DNA from: Varibaculum massiliense
Lineage (GTDB): Bacteria; Actinomycetota; Actinomycetes; Actinomycetales; Actinomycetaceae
Reading direction: 5' to 3'
Length of the DNA: 64,000 bases
NCBI RefSeq assembly: GCF_900106855.1
Contig: NZ_FNWI01000004.1
Span: 868,001-932,000 of the forward strand
Every line of letters begins with the position of its first letter. Within the stretch, counting starts at the first letter, position 1. The notes under the pieces are model-generated. The model was not told where the DNA came from. It was given only the letters and a program-made list of their open reading frames with translations, and ran no database searches. Both the position numbers and the translations under genes were made by a program. Positions 57,396 to 64,000 of this stretch are shown here, piece by piece.

Positions 57396-60059
57396 ATGAT
57401 TTCGGTTCACAACCGTGTTGCTAAAACCTTCACCACTAATGGTTTGGCTGTTCTCGACCGCGAGATCATTGACCCGGTCGTGAGCGAGGAACTAGGCAGC
57501 CACTTCATGTTGTCGTTTAGTTACCCAGCTGATGGTTGGGCAGCCAAGCACCTGCGTCTTGAGAACATCGTCGCAGCACCCGTACCTGGCGTGGAGGATC
57601 GTCAGGGTTTCCGCATTACTGAGGTGGTCACCACGCTCGATGGAATGCTCGAGGTGACAGCTCATCACGTGTTTTATGACCTAGCAGCAAACCTGATCGC
57701 CGACACCTATGTGGTCAACAAAACTGCCGCTGATGCACTCAAGCACTTACTCAATGCCGCCAAAAACACGCACGGCTTTACCGCCACTAGCTCCGATAAT
57801 GTGTCGCGAGCTTCGGCTCGAATCGTGCGCCAACCGCTAGCCGCCGCAATCCTCGATACCAAAGCAGACAACAGTTTTATCTCCCGTTGGGGCGGAGAGC
57901 TTACTTTCGATAACTGGCACATTCACCACACACCCCGCAGAGGCGCTAATCATGGCGTGGTTATTAGAGATCGTAAGAACCTGTCCGGATACGAATCGAG
58001 CCTGGACTACACCACGATAGTTACCCGGATTTTGCCGGTTGGTTACGACGGTCTGCTCCTGCCTGAATTGTATGTGGACAGCCCTCGCATCAGCGACTAT
58101 ATCTGCCCGCGTATCAAGGTCATCCGCTATGGGCAGGTCAAAGCCATTAAGGATGCGGACAAACCGCGTGATGATGAGTTGCCACTTGCTCAGGCTCATG
58201 CGAGATTGCGTGAACTAGCGAAAGCTGAGTTCTCTAGTTGTCATGTCGATCAACCGCATTGCGCTTACAAGATCTCGTTTGTGGATCTGGCTTCGACGAA
58301 AGAATATGAGGGTTTTTGCGACCTAGAAACCGTGGCTCTCGGCGATACTGTGACGGTTCGCCACAGCGACCTCAATGTCGCACTGACCGCTAGGGTTGTT
58401 GCTTATGACTTCGACCCACTCGCAGGTGAATACATTTCGATTGAGCTGGGCAGTGCTGCTGGGAAGTTCACCGACATCACCCACACCATTACCACTGCCC
58501 GCGCCGAGGCTATCCAAGCCCAGCAGGCAGCAAGTATTGCGCTAGCTAGCGCGGATGGGAAAAACACCAACCACTATGGCACCACCCAACCTGTATCCGC
58601 CCGGCTTGGGGATGTGTGGTTTAAAGAAAATGGTGAGCAAGTAGGAATCTGGATCTACCGCGTTACTGATACTGGTCAGCCCGGCTGGGTAGCACTCGCC
58701 ACCGACCTTAACCACGCGCAAGTATCGGCTGAGTTAGAGCAAGCAAAAACCGAGGTTGCCCAGGCTAAACAAGCCGCTAGACAAGCTGGGGATTTGGCTG
58801 GTCAAGCCCAAGCTAGCGTAGCGAAAGCAGCCAGTGATGTTGCGGCGGCGCGCAAACAAGCCGACCAGGCGGTCAAGACTGCTAGTCAGGCTAGTGAGGG
58901 CGTTGAGGGTTTGAAGATTACGTTGAGCGATAACCTACAAAACGTGTGGGGCTCTATCGCCATGATGAGCAACAACATCAACCTGCGTGTGGCTAAAGGC
59001 GATGTCATCAACCAAATCAACATTTCACCTGAAACCATCCTCATCGACGGCAAACGGGTGCATATCACTGGGCAGACCACTATCGACAACGGAATTATCG
59101 GCACGGCGATGATTGCTGATGCGGCGATCACTAACGCTAAAATCTCTCAGCTGTCAGCAGATAAAATAACCACCGGCACCCTAGCAGCAGCCAGGATCGC
59201 CGCAGGCTCCATCACCTCCGACAAGTTGACCATCAGCAATGGGTTTATCCAAACAGTGATGATCCGTGATGCGGCTATAACCTCGGCGAAGATTGCTTAC
59301 ATAGATGCCAGCAAGATCACCACTGGGTATTTGAACGCTGCGCGTATTGCTTCTCATTCGATTACGGCCGATAAGCTCGCGACTAATGCTATCCAGGTTG
59401 GATTGGCGGGGTGGAATCAGAATATTCGCATCAGCCCCACTCAAATCTCTTGGTATAACGGTTCCCGGTTGGAGGGAACAATTAGTTCTCGGGGTATGCA
59501 GTTTTGGTATGGCGACCGTTACGTCGGTGAGCTGTCGCGTGGTGGCAAAAAGAACAACGAAAACATTCAAGGCATCTCCATGTCATTAGCCAACCAAGGC
59601 GACTACGTGGCATGGACATACCAGACACAAGCGAACGGTACCTTCTACACGTGCTTGACGCTGGATCCTAAAGGCAAGTTCTACGGTTCAGCCGGCATTC
59701 ATTTAGGTTCTGATCTGCGCACAAACGGTTACAAGTTCTACACCAGCGCAAACCGCTATGTCACCTTGCAGGACGTGTCTTTGCAGGGGCGTGGTACGCA
59801 TCCGGGCTGGGTGGGGCCAACCGCTTTGTCGAAGGTTGTGTTTCATACCTACGACGTCATGGTTGTTACCAACGGCTCGTTCTACAACATGACGAGATTA
59901 TTCGACCGTGTTGGGGATTTGATGAACCGCGTTAACGGAATACTTGGGCTCTTGAACCAAGGCTGGATTTCTAAAATCACCTCCCGCGCCGATGGCTCCA
60001 TCTCCTGGACCTATTTCGACAACACCGGCTACCAGAAAATGTCCACCAATCTCGCATGA
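57396..60059 (+). CDS. Tail-associated (Tal) protein with receptor-binding C-terminus
   Basis: 887 residues; AAGGAG precedes ATG 57396. Residues 1-370 fit the Prophage_endopeptidase/Tal hub (SEELGSHFMLSFSYPADGWA, ENIVAAPVPG, DKPRDDELPLAQAHARL). Residues 445-515 are an Ala/Gln-rich coiled coil. From about 560 come repeated collagen-like trimer units: NAKISQLSADKITTGTLAAA, SAKIAYIDASKITTGYLNAA. The last 200 residues are a likely receptor-binding head. No lytic motif is evident. Confidence 0.9.
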   Translation: MISVHNRVAKTFTTNGLAVLDREIIDPVVSEELGSHFMLSFSYPADGWAAKHLRLENIVAAPVPGVEDRQGFRITEVVTTLDGMLEVTAHHVFYDLAANLIADTYVVNKTAADALKHLLNAAKNTHGFTATSSDNVSRASARIVRQPLAAAILDTKADNSFISRWGGELTFDNWHIHHTPRRGANHGVVIRDRKNLSGYESSLDYTTIVTRILPVGYDGLLLPELYVDSPRISDYICPRIKVIRYGQVKAIKDADKPRDDELPLAQAHARLRELAKAEFSSCHVDQPHCAYKISFVDLASTKEYEGFCDLETVALGDTVTVRHSDLNVALTARVVAYDFDPLAGEYISIELGSAAGKFTDITHTITTARAEAIQAQQAASIALASADGKNTNHYGTTQPVSARLGDVWFKENGEQVGIWIYRVTDTGQPGWVALATDLNHAQVSAELEQAKTEVAQAKQAARQAGDLAGQAQASVAKAASDVAAARKQADQAVKTASQASEGVEGLKITLSDNLQNVWGSIAMMSNNINLRVAKGDVINQINISPETILIDGKRVHITGQTTIDNGIIGTAMIADAAITNAKISQLSADKITTGTLAAARIAAGSITSDKLTISNGFIQTVMIRDAAITSAKIAYIDASKITTGYLNAARIASHSITADKLATNAIQVGLAGWNQNIRISPTQISWYNGSRLEGTISSRGMQFWYGDRYVGELSRGGKKNNENIQGISMSLANQGDYVAWTYQTQANGTFYTCLTLDPKGKFYGSAGIHLGSDLRTNGYKFYTSANRYVTLQDVSLQGRGTHPGWVGPTALSKVVFHTYDVMVVTNGSFYNMTRLFDRVGDLMNRVNGILGLLNQGWISKITSRADGSISWTYFDNTGYQKMSTNLA

Positions 60060-60071
60060 AAGGAAACCAAC

Positions 60072-60512
60072 ATGAAAATTCTTCTTCCCAATGATCAGCT
60101 CGCCGCGGTCACCGAACTGCTGGCTGGCATGTCGCTGAAGCCAGCCGCCTCACGTGCGCGTACCAAACTACTGCATCTGGTACGTGAAGCCTCTACACGC
60201 TTCGGAGGCGACGAATACGAACTAATCAGCCAATACGCAACCCTCGACGATGCTGGCAAGCCCATCATCAATACCGATGGAACATTCAGTCTCGCAACCC
60301 CGGAAAAGGCGCAAGAATTTTTTGCCCTACGCCAGGAATTATTCGATAGTGCTGCCGAGGTTTCCGGGCCCACATACGGCCGTCACCTAGCCGACATTAA
60401 AGCTCTGCTTGATGGCTATGACGGTGAACTATCGGGAGAAGCAGCGGAGGCCTTCGACGTGCTTTACGACGCCATCGCTGACGCACTAGCCAAGGAGACT
60501 AACGATGAGTGA
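60072..60512 (+). CDS. Hypothetical tail-region protein, 146 aa
   Basis: ATG 60072 with AAAGGAAACC ahead. Acidic, helical (LAAVTELLAGMSLKPAASRA, TPEKAQEFFALRQELFDSAA, AEAFDVLYDAIADALAKETN). DUF1617-like in size, position and its LLPNDQ opening; that family follows tail-fibre genes in many Gram-positive phages. Overlaps the next small gene by 8 bases. Confidence 0.65.
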   Translation: MKILLPNDQLAAVTELLAGMSLKPAASRARTKLLHLVREASTRFGGDEYELISQYATLDDAGKPIINTDGTFSLATPEKAQEFFALRQELFDSAAEVSGPTYGRHLADIKALLDGYDGELSGEAAEAFDVLYDAIADALAKETNDE

Positions 60513-60672
60513 AGAACCGATTGTTTCTATTCCCTCTGATCCCACACCAGCACCACCAGCACAACCTACCGACGAGAAATCAGGCGAGACGGCCAGCCCG
60601 CGTGAAGCACACCTCGATCTAAGAATGCCGATTTTAGAAGTGCTTACCAACCCCAACCTGCCAGACCTATAA
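60505..60672 (+). CDS. Small Pro-rich phage protein, 55 aa
   Basis: ATG 60505 overlaps the previous stop by 8 bases; CAAGGAGAC ahead. Translates as MSEEPIVSIPSDPTPAPPAQ, a Pro-rich linker, then AHLDLRMPILEVLTNPNLPD and a stop at 60670-60672. Resembles XkdX-like small proteins found between tail and holin genes only in size and location. Confidence 0.6.
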   Translation: MSEEPIVSIPSDPTPAPPAQPTDEKSGETASPREAHLDLRMPILEVLTNPNLPDL

Positions 60673-60702
60673 CCTCAAAGGTTACAGTTTCCAGCTACTT
60701 AC

Positions 60703-60760
60703 GCCTACCAGTTTTTGGTGGGCATTTTTATGCGCCCTACACCCTGTGTCGGGCGTTTTT
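60703..60760 (+). terminator. Two tandem terminators before the lysis genes
   Basis: First: GCCTACC (60703-60709), GGTGGGC (60717-60723), then ATTTTTA. Second: CGCCCTACAC (60733-60742), loop CCT, GTGTCGGGCG (60746-60755), then TTTTT. Both have a G/C-rich stem and a T-run; together they should end the structural transcript. Confidence 0.85.
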
Positions 60761-60788
60761 CTTTGTCTTTTGAAAGGAACCACTCGAC

Positions 60789-61355
60789 ATGTCCATTAAA
60801 TCTATCTGGGTCACTATCCAAGGCGTCATCACCGCTATGGGTGCTTGGCTAGGAGCATTCCTTGGCGGAACTGACTCCCTGCTATACGCGATAGTCGCAT
60901 TCACTGTTATCGACTATCTAACCGGCATGCTCGCCGCTATCAACGCCCACAAACTATCCAGCTCGGTAGGGTTTCGCGGTATCGCCCGCAAAATCCTAAT
61001 CTTCAACCTCATCGGCCTCGCCCACTTATTAGACGTGCATGTTCTTGGCACCCCCGGAGTCTTGAGAACTGCGACAATTTTCTTCTACCTATCCAACGAA
61101 GGCATCTCCGTCCTCGAAAACGCAGGGCTGCTAGGTCTGCCGATCCCGAATGGTTTGCGCCAGGCTTTGGACGTGATCAAGCAACGCGGCGAAACTCAGC
61201 CAGAGGAAAAAACTACTGGTGTTGCTGGCAGTAAGTCTACTGATCCGGCAGGTAGTGGGACTCGAGTGAACTATCTGGTACCCACACCCCGCACCGACAC
61301 CACCAAGCCAAACTACCAGCCGCGTCGTGCTGAACCAGACGAGCTGGAGCAGTAG
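60789..61355 (+). CDS. Phage holin, toxin-secretion/phage-lysis family
   Basis: 188 residues. Membrane segments near 6-26, 29-49 (LLYAIVAFTVIDYLTGMLAA) and 70-85, with GFRGIARKILIFNLIGLAHL and ATIFFYLSNEGISVLENAGL as family landmarks (Phage_holin_4). The C-terminal 50 residues are a soluble Thr/Pro-rich tail. Oligomers open the membrane for endolysin. Followed at once by a second membrane peptide. Confidence 0.92.
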   Translation: MSIKSIWVTIQGVITAMGAWLGAFLGGTDSLLYAIVAFTVIDYLTGMLAAINAHKLSSSVGFRGIARKILIFNLIGLAHLLDVHVLGTPGVLRTATIFFYLSNEGISVLENAGLLGLPIPNGLRQALDVIKQRGETQPEEKTTGVAGSKSTDPAGSGTRVNYLVPTPRTDTTKPNYQPRRAEPDELEQ

Positions 61356-61513
61356 TGAAACCCCGGCTGACTGCATTCGTCAAGGCGCTCATTCTTATCT
61401 GTGTACTAGCGCTTTTTATTGCTGGGGTGTGGCTGCTACTCGGACTCATCCTCTCCTGGATGCTGGGTCCGTTGATCTACCTGCTTGCACTCATCATTTT
61501 CACCATTCCCTAA
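61355..61513 (+). CDS. Second small membrane lysis protein, 52 aa
   Basis: GTG 61355 overlaps the holin TAG (TAGTG). Translates as MKPRLTAFVKALILICVLAL, FIAGVWLLLGLILSWMLGPL, IYLLALIIFTIP: two hydrophobic helices with a short positively charged N-terminus. Position between holin and endolysin suggests a second holin or antiholin. Too short for usual ORF cut-offs. Confidence 0.7.
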   Translation: MKPRLTAFVKALILICVLALFIAGVWLLLGLILSWMLGPLIYLLALIIFTIP

Positions 61514-61547
61514 AACCACCCAATCAAGAGATCGGAGAACAATCATT

Positions 61548-62363
61548 ATGAAGAACTGGAACAGTCTTGATGCTGACATCAACCTGCTACTCGATAAGCA
61601 CTACTCGAAAGGACGGCAAGGCAGGGCAATCGACAAGATCATCTTGCACCACAACGCTGGAAACCTAAGCGTGCGTGGCTGCTTCGACACCTGGCAAACC
61701 CGACAAGCCAGCGCACACTATCAGGTAGAAAGTACCGGCATTATTGGGCAGCTCGTGTGGGACAGGGATACTGCTTGGCACGCTGGCAACTGGGATGCCA
61801 ACCTCACCAGCATTGGTATCGAACACGCAGATTGCTCGAGCAATCCGTGGCGGATATCAGACGTGTGTTTAGAAAATGGTGCACACCTCGTCGCAGCACT
61901 CTGCGTCTACTACAAGCTCGGCCGACCCGAATGGGGTAAGAACATCTTCGGGCACAGTCATTTCAGCCCGACCGAATGCCCGGCATCCATCGCAGGAAAC
62001 CAAAGGGAAACCTATATGGCGCGTGCGCGGTACTGGTATGACCAGATGACTGGAAATAGCTCTACACCAGCACCAAATCCTGCGACTGCGACACCGAACA
62101 TTGACGCATTGGCTGACGCTGTTATCCGTGGAGACTACGGAAACGGAGATACCCGCCGCGCCCGACTCGGTAGCCTCTACGACGCCGTGCAAAAGCGTGT
62201 AAACGAGAAGCTCGGAGCCGCACCCGCCCCAGCAGCACCAAATATTGATGCTCTGGCTGACGCGGTGATTCGTGGCGACTACGGAAACGGTGACGAACGT
62301 CGACGCAGACTCGGCAGTCTCTACGACGCTGTTCAGGCCCGTGTAAACCAGAAACTCAGCTAG
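61548..62363 (+). CDS. Endolysin: N-acetylmuramoyl-L-alanine amidase with two CW_7 repeats
   Basis: 271 residues from ATG 61548 (CGGAGAAC ahead; the frame is open to 61485 without a better start). Amidase_2 catalytic domain, residues 1-165: zinc ligands in IILHHNAGN (34/35) and GHSHFSPTECP (His136/138, Cys144). Linker rich in Pro/Ala, then two CW_7-type wall-binding repeats at 184-222 and 232-270 (NIDALADAVIRGDYGNGD in each). No signal peptide, so release is by the holin. Confidence 0.95.
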   Translation: MKNWNSLDADINLLLDKHYSKGRQGRAIDKIILHHNAGNLSVRGCFDTWQTRQASAHYQVESTGIIGQLVWDRDTAWHAGNWDANLTSIGIEHADCSSNPWRISDVCLENGAHLVAALCVYYKLGRPEWGKNIFGHSHFSPTECPASIAGNQRETYMARARYWYDQMTGNSSTPAPNPATATPNIDALADAVIRGDYGNGDTRRARLGSLYDAVQKRVNEKLGAAPAPAAPNIDALADAVIRGDYGNGDERRRRLGSLYDAVQARVNQKLS

Positions 62364-62391
62364 CAAGCCCATACATATTTCCTTACTAATC

Positions 62392-62439
62392 GGCCCCGCT
62401 GCTGCCTCACATTCGTGAGGTGGTGGCGGGGCCCTTTTT
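62392..62439 (+). terminator. Strong rho-independent terminator after endolysin
   Basis: GGCCCCGC (62392-62399) pairs with GCGGGGCC (62426-62433), with inner CCTCAC/GTGAGG, followed by CTTTTT. It closes the lysis operon. Confidence 0.9.
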
Positions 62440-62510
62440 CCGTTTTACAGGCGGTGCGATTTAACAGATGCGGATTGGTCGGCAGTTGGTTGAGAGGATG
62501 GTGAGTTTCT

Positions 62511-62885
62511 TTGAACCAACTAGATCAACTACGCATCGCTAACCTGCGTGCCAACGGGTGGGGTTATAAGAAGATCGCAGAATTTTGTGGCCTTAGCCGT
62601 GACCAGGTGCGCGCATGGTGCATCAAACACAGCCTTGAAGCTAAGAGCGAGATACAGGAGCGTGTCTGCTCCTGGTGTGGGAGTTCGCTGGCCAGCGTGG
62701 ATCCGCGCGCAAGATTCTGTGGTAGCTCGTGTCGTCATCAGTCCTGGAGGGCTAGTCTACACCGGCCGAAAACCTGCCAAGCCTGCGGACAAACCTTCAA
62801 CTCCTCAGATAAGCCCAGCCAACAATACTGCAGCCATGCTTGTTATGTTCGCTCACGTTTTGGTACCAGAGGCGGACGCAAATGA
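62511..62885 (+). CDS. HTH and zinc-finger protein near the integrase, 124 aa
   Basis: Probable TTG start at 62511; no strong ribosome-binding site. Residues 3-40 are a helix-turn-helix (LRIANLRANGWGYKKIAEFC, GLSRDQVRAWCIKH). Then two Cys clusters: VCSWCGSS with FCGSSCRHQSW, and CQACGQTF with YCSHACYVRS, each CxxC-x(n)-CxxxC, likely zinc ribbons. Proteins of this build accompany serine recombinases in phages and may be directionality or regulatory factors; that is inference. Confidence 0.72.
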   Translation: MNQLDQLRIANLRANGWGYKKIAEFCGLSRDQVRAWCIKHSLEAKSEIQERVCSWCGSSLASVDPRARFCGSSCRHQSWRASLHRPKTCQACGQTFNSSDKPSQQYCSHACYVRSRFGTRGGRK

Positions 62886-63091
62886 ACCCGCCTACCCCTT
62901 TGGTTGATCAACTTGCCGACAGCGCTGTGTTTGCTCGTGAGCTTGGCTTTATTCGCGATGCCACAATGCTTGCCTGTCTTGCAACGAACAGGGTGATCAG
63001 TGCTAGCGAGCACGAAGCCTTGTACGCCCAACTGGCGGAGATGTGTCGGCCGGTTTATCAGCGCCGGAAATTATTGGTTTTGACTGGATAA
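62882..63091 (+). CDS. Small protein preceding serine recombinase, 69 aa
   Basis: ATG 62882 overlaps the previous stop (ATGA). Sequence LADSAVFARELGFIRDATML, ISASEHEALYAQLAEMCRPV: helical, of the small type found beside phage serine recombinases. Ends at TAA/TGA just before motif copy 3, whose first block overlaps its 3' end. Function unknown. Confidence 0.65.
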   Translation: MNPPTPLVDQLADSAVFARELGFIRDATMLACLATNRVISASEHEALYAQLAEMCRPVYQRRKLLVLTG

Positions 63092-63118
63092 ACGCCATGT
63101 TTAGAGCGTGTATAGACA
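63082..63118 (+). promoter_or_regulatory. Conserved phage motif, copy 3
   Basis: GACTGGATAA (63082-63091), 17 bases, TGTATAGACA (63109-63118). It is 35 bases before the recombinase start and has TTGACT overlapping its left edge. Confidence 0.65.
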
Positions 63119-63152
63119 CAAGCACCAATCAGTTTAGAGGTGAGGAGGAATA

Positions 63153-64000
63153 GTGGCGAAGATCGAGCAGGTGACACCGGCCAAGCCAGTGAGAGTGAAG
63201 CTGGTGAATGTCGCAGCATACGCGCGGGTATCCACAGCAAGGGAGCGCCAGCTGTCCTCTATCGCCGCCCAGGTTTCTTATTATTCGCGACTCATCCAAT
63301 CCACCCCCGGCTGGGTCTACGCGGGAGTTTTCACCGATGAGGGAATCACCGGCACTAAAACCAGCGGCCGACAAGGCCTAGCAGACTTGATGGAGCTCGC
63401 CAGGAATGGCGGGGTGGATATTGTGTTGTGCAAGTCGATCTCCAGGCTCGCCCGCAACACGCTCGACCTGCTTCGTATCGTGCGCGAACTAAAAAACTTG
63501 GGTGTTTCCATCCGGTTCGAGCGTGAACATATCGACACTGCCACCGCTGATGGCGAGCTACTTTTGACGCTGCTGGCATCGTTCGCCCAAGAAGAATCCG
63601 CCTCACTGTCAGCGAATGTGAAGTGGGCGATTAGGCAAGGTTTCAAACAAGGCAAAACGAATTCGTTTGTCCTTTACGGCTACCGCTGGGACGGAGAACG
63701 CTTCCACATCGAGACGCGCGAAGCCGAAGCCATCAGACGCATCTACACCAGCTTCCTGGCAGGGATATCGCCTGAGAAAACCGTGGCTCAACTTAACGCT
63801 GAAGGCTACCGCTCCCTAACAGGTAAGCCTCTTGATCCGAATCTTGCTCGCCGCATCCTTGAAAACGAGCGCTACACCGGAAACCAGATGCTTCAAAAAA
63901 CCTTCATCCCCGCTATCGGCGCCAAACGAGAAGTAAAAAACAATGGCGAGTTGGAGCGCTACTGGGTTGAAGACTCCCATCCCGCCATCATCGACACAGA
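63153..64000 (+). CDS. Large serine recombinase (integrase), 3' end outside window
   Basis: GTG 63153 with GAGGAGGAA ahead; open for 282 codons to the edge. Resolvase domain: AAYARVSTARERQLSSIAAQ with nucleophile Ser27, AGVFTDEGITGTKTSGRQGL, DIVLCKSISRLARNTLDLLR (conserved SRLAR), then LLTLLASFAQEESASLS and the start of the recombinase domain (FVLYGYRWDGERF, LNAEGYRSLTGK, ILENERYTGN). It catalyses attP x attB integration. Its location fixes attR to the right of the window. Confidence 0.95.
   Translation, partial: MAKIEQVTPAKPVRVKLVNVAAYARVSTARERQLSSIAAQVSYYSRLIQSTPGWVYAGVFTDEGITGTKTSGRQGLADLMELARNGGVDIVLCKSISRLARNTLDLLRIVRELKNLGVSIRFEREHIDTATADGELLLTLLASFAQEESASLSANVKWAIRQGFKQGKTNSFVLYGYRWDGERFHIETREAEAIRRIYTSFLAGISPEKTVAQLNAEGYRSLTGKPLDPNLARRILENERYTGNQMLQKTFIPAIGAKREVKNNGELERYWVEDSHPAIIDT

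Larger units (their letters stand above)
26102..64000 (+). mobile_element. Siphovirus prophage (right end outside window)
   Basis: A continuous phage gene order: early/replication (26,444-38,331), HNH and terminase with a DNA-modification module (38,492-46,580), head (47,289-51,861), tail (51,858-60,512), lysis (60,789-62,363) and serine recombinase (63,153 to edge). All structural genes look intact, so it may be functional or recently so. The left edge is placed after the unidentified gene remnant; the true attL is not identified because the right att site is not in the window. The integrase lies at the right, so attR should be soon beyond 64,000. Confidence 0.85.

Noticed and set aside
1-64000. 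CRISPR arrays, tRNA or rRNA genes
   Set aside because: I saw no regularly spaced repeats of 24-40 bp and no cloverleaf or rRNA sequence; a tRNA attachment site may lie outside the window.

Overview
Host and overall layout. The window reads as the chromosome of a moderately GC-rich actinobacterium; an Actinomycetaceae-like commensal is my guess from gene content only, since no rRNA or tRNA gene is present. It has three parts: a housekeeping block (1 to about 10,850), a minus-strand RiPP (post-translationally modified peptide) operon (about 10,860-25,834), and the left and central part of a siphovirus prophage (about 26,100 to the right edge).

Housekeeping block. A 3'-truncated LacI-family regulator, a sugar-phosphate-isomerase-type enzyme (IolH-like) and a methylmalonate/malonate-semialdehyde dehydrogenase suggest inositol-type sugar catabolism. 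Two CG-centred palindromes upstream of the isomerase gene are candidate LacI operators. Between these genes lies pdxS-pdxT (pyridoxal phosphate synthase), whose junction carries a C13A8 homopolymer. tadA and pgm follow. Between pgm and hrpB is a 380-bp noncoding repeat cluster with two related 18-bp hairpins. hrpB lacks its 5' part, exactly where the RiPP island begins.

RiPP operon (transcribed right to left). The order is ocin-ThiF-like leader-binding protein, three precursor genes, YcaO cyclodehydratase, SagB-type azoline dehydrogenase, split LanB (glutamylation protein plus elimination protein), M50 intramembrane protease, BAAT-type alpha/beta hydrolase and an ABC transporter. The two intact precursors have cores of 36 and 33 residues made almost only of Cys, Ser and Thr and share the last 13 residues. 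The third precursor has a one-base deletion and a short 13-residue core. The enzymes match thiopeptide or goadsporin biosynthesis, but only one small LanB-C protein is present and I see no separate [4+2] pyridine synthase. A long, linear or otherwise unusual polyazole/dehydroamino-acid product is therefore likely. This is the best candidate for an undescribed system.

Prophage. The left control region has two TCACTAGTGA palindromes around a hairpin. Then come a sigma-region-4-like protein, DUF2800/DUF2815 recombination-type proteins, a family A DNA polymerase, an antirepressor, a D5-type primase-helicase, VRR-NUC nuclease, SNF2 helicase, an ArpU/sigma-like late regulator, HNH endonuclease and terminase small subunit. 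A SAM synthetase plus two DNA methyltransferases sit between the terminase subunits. Portal, ClpP-type protease, HK97 capsid, connectors, tail tube, frameshifted tail chaperone, tape measure, Dit, Tal, holins and an amidase endolysin follow. The right end has a zinc-finger/HTH protein, a small protein and a serine recombinase cut by the window edge. Two antisense genes of unknown function interrupt the structural operon and look like morons.
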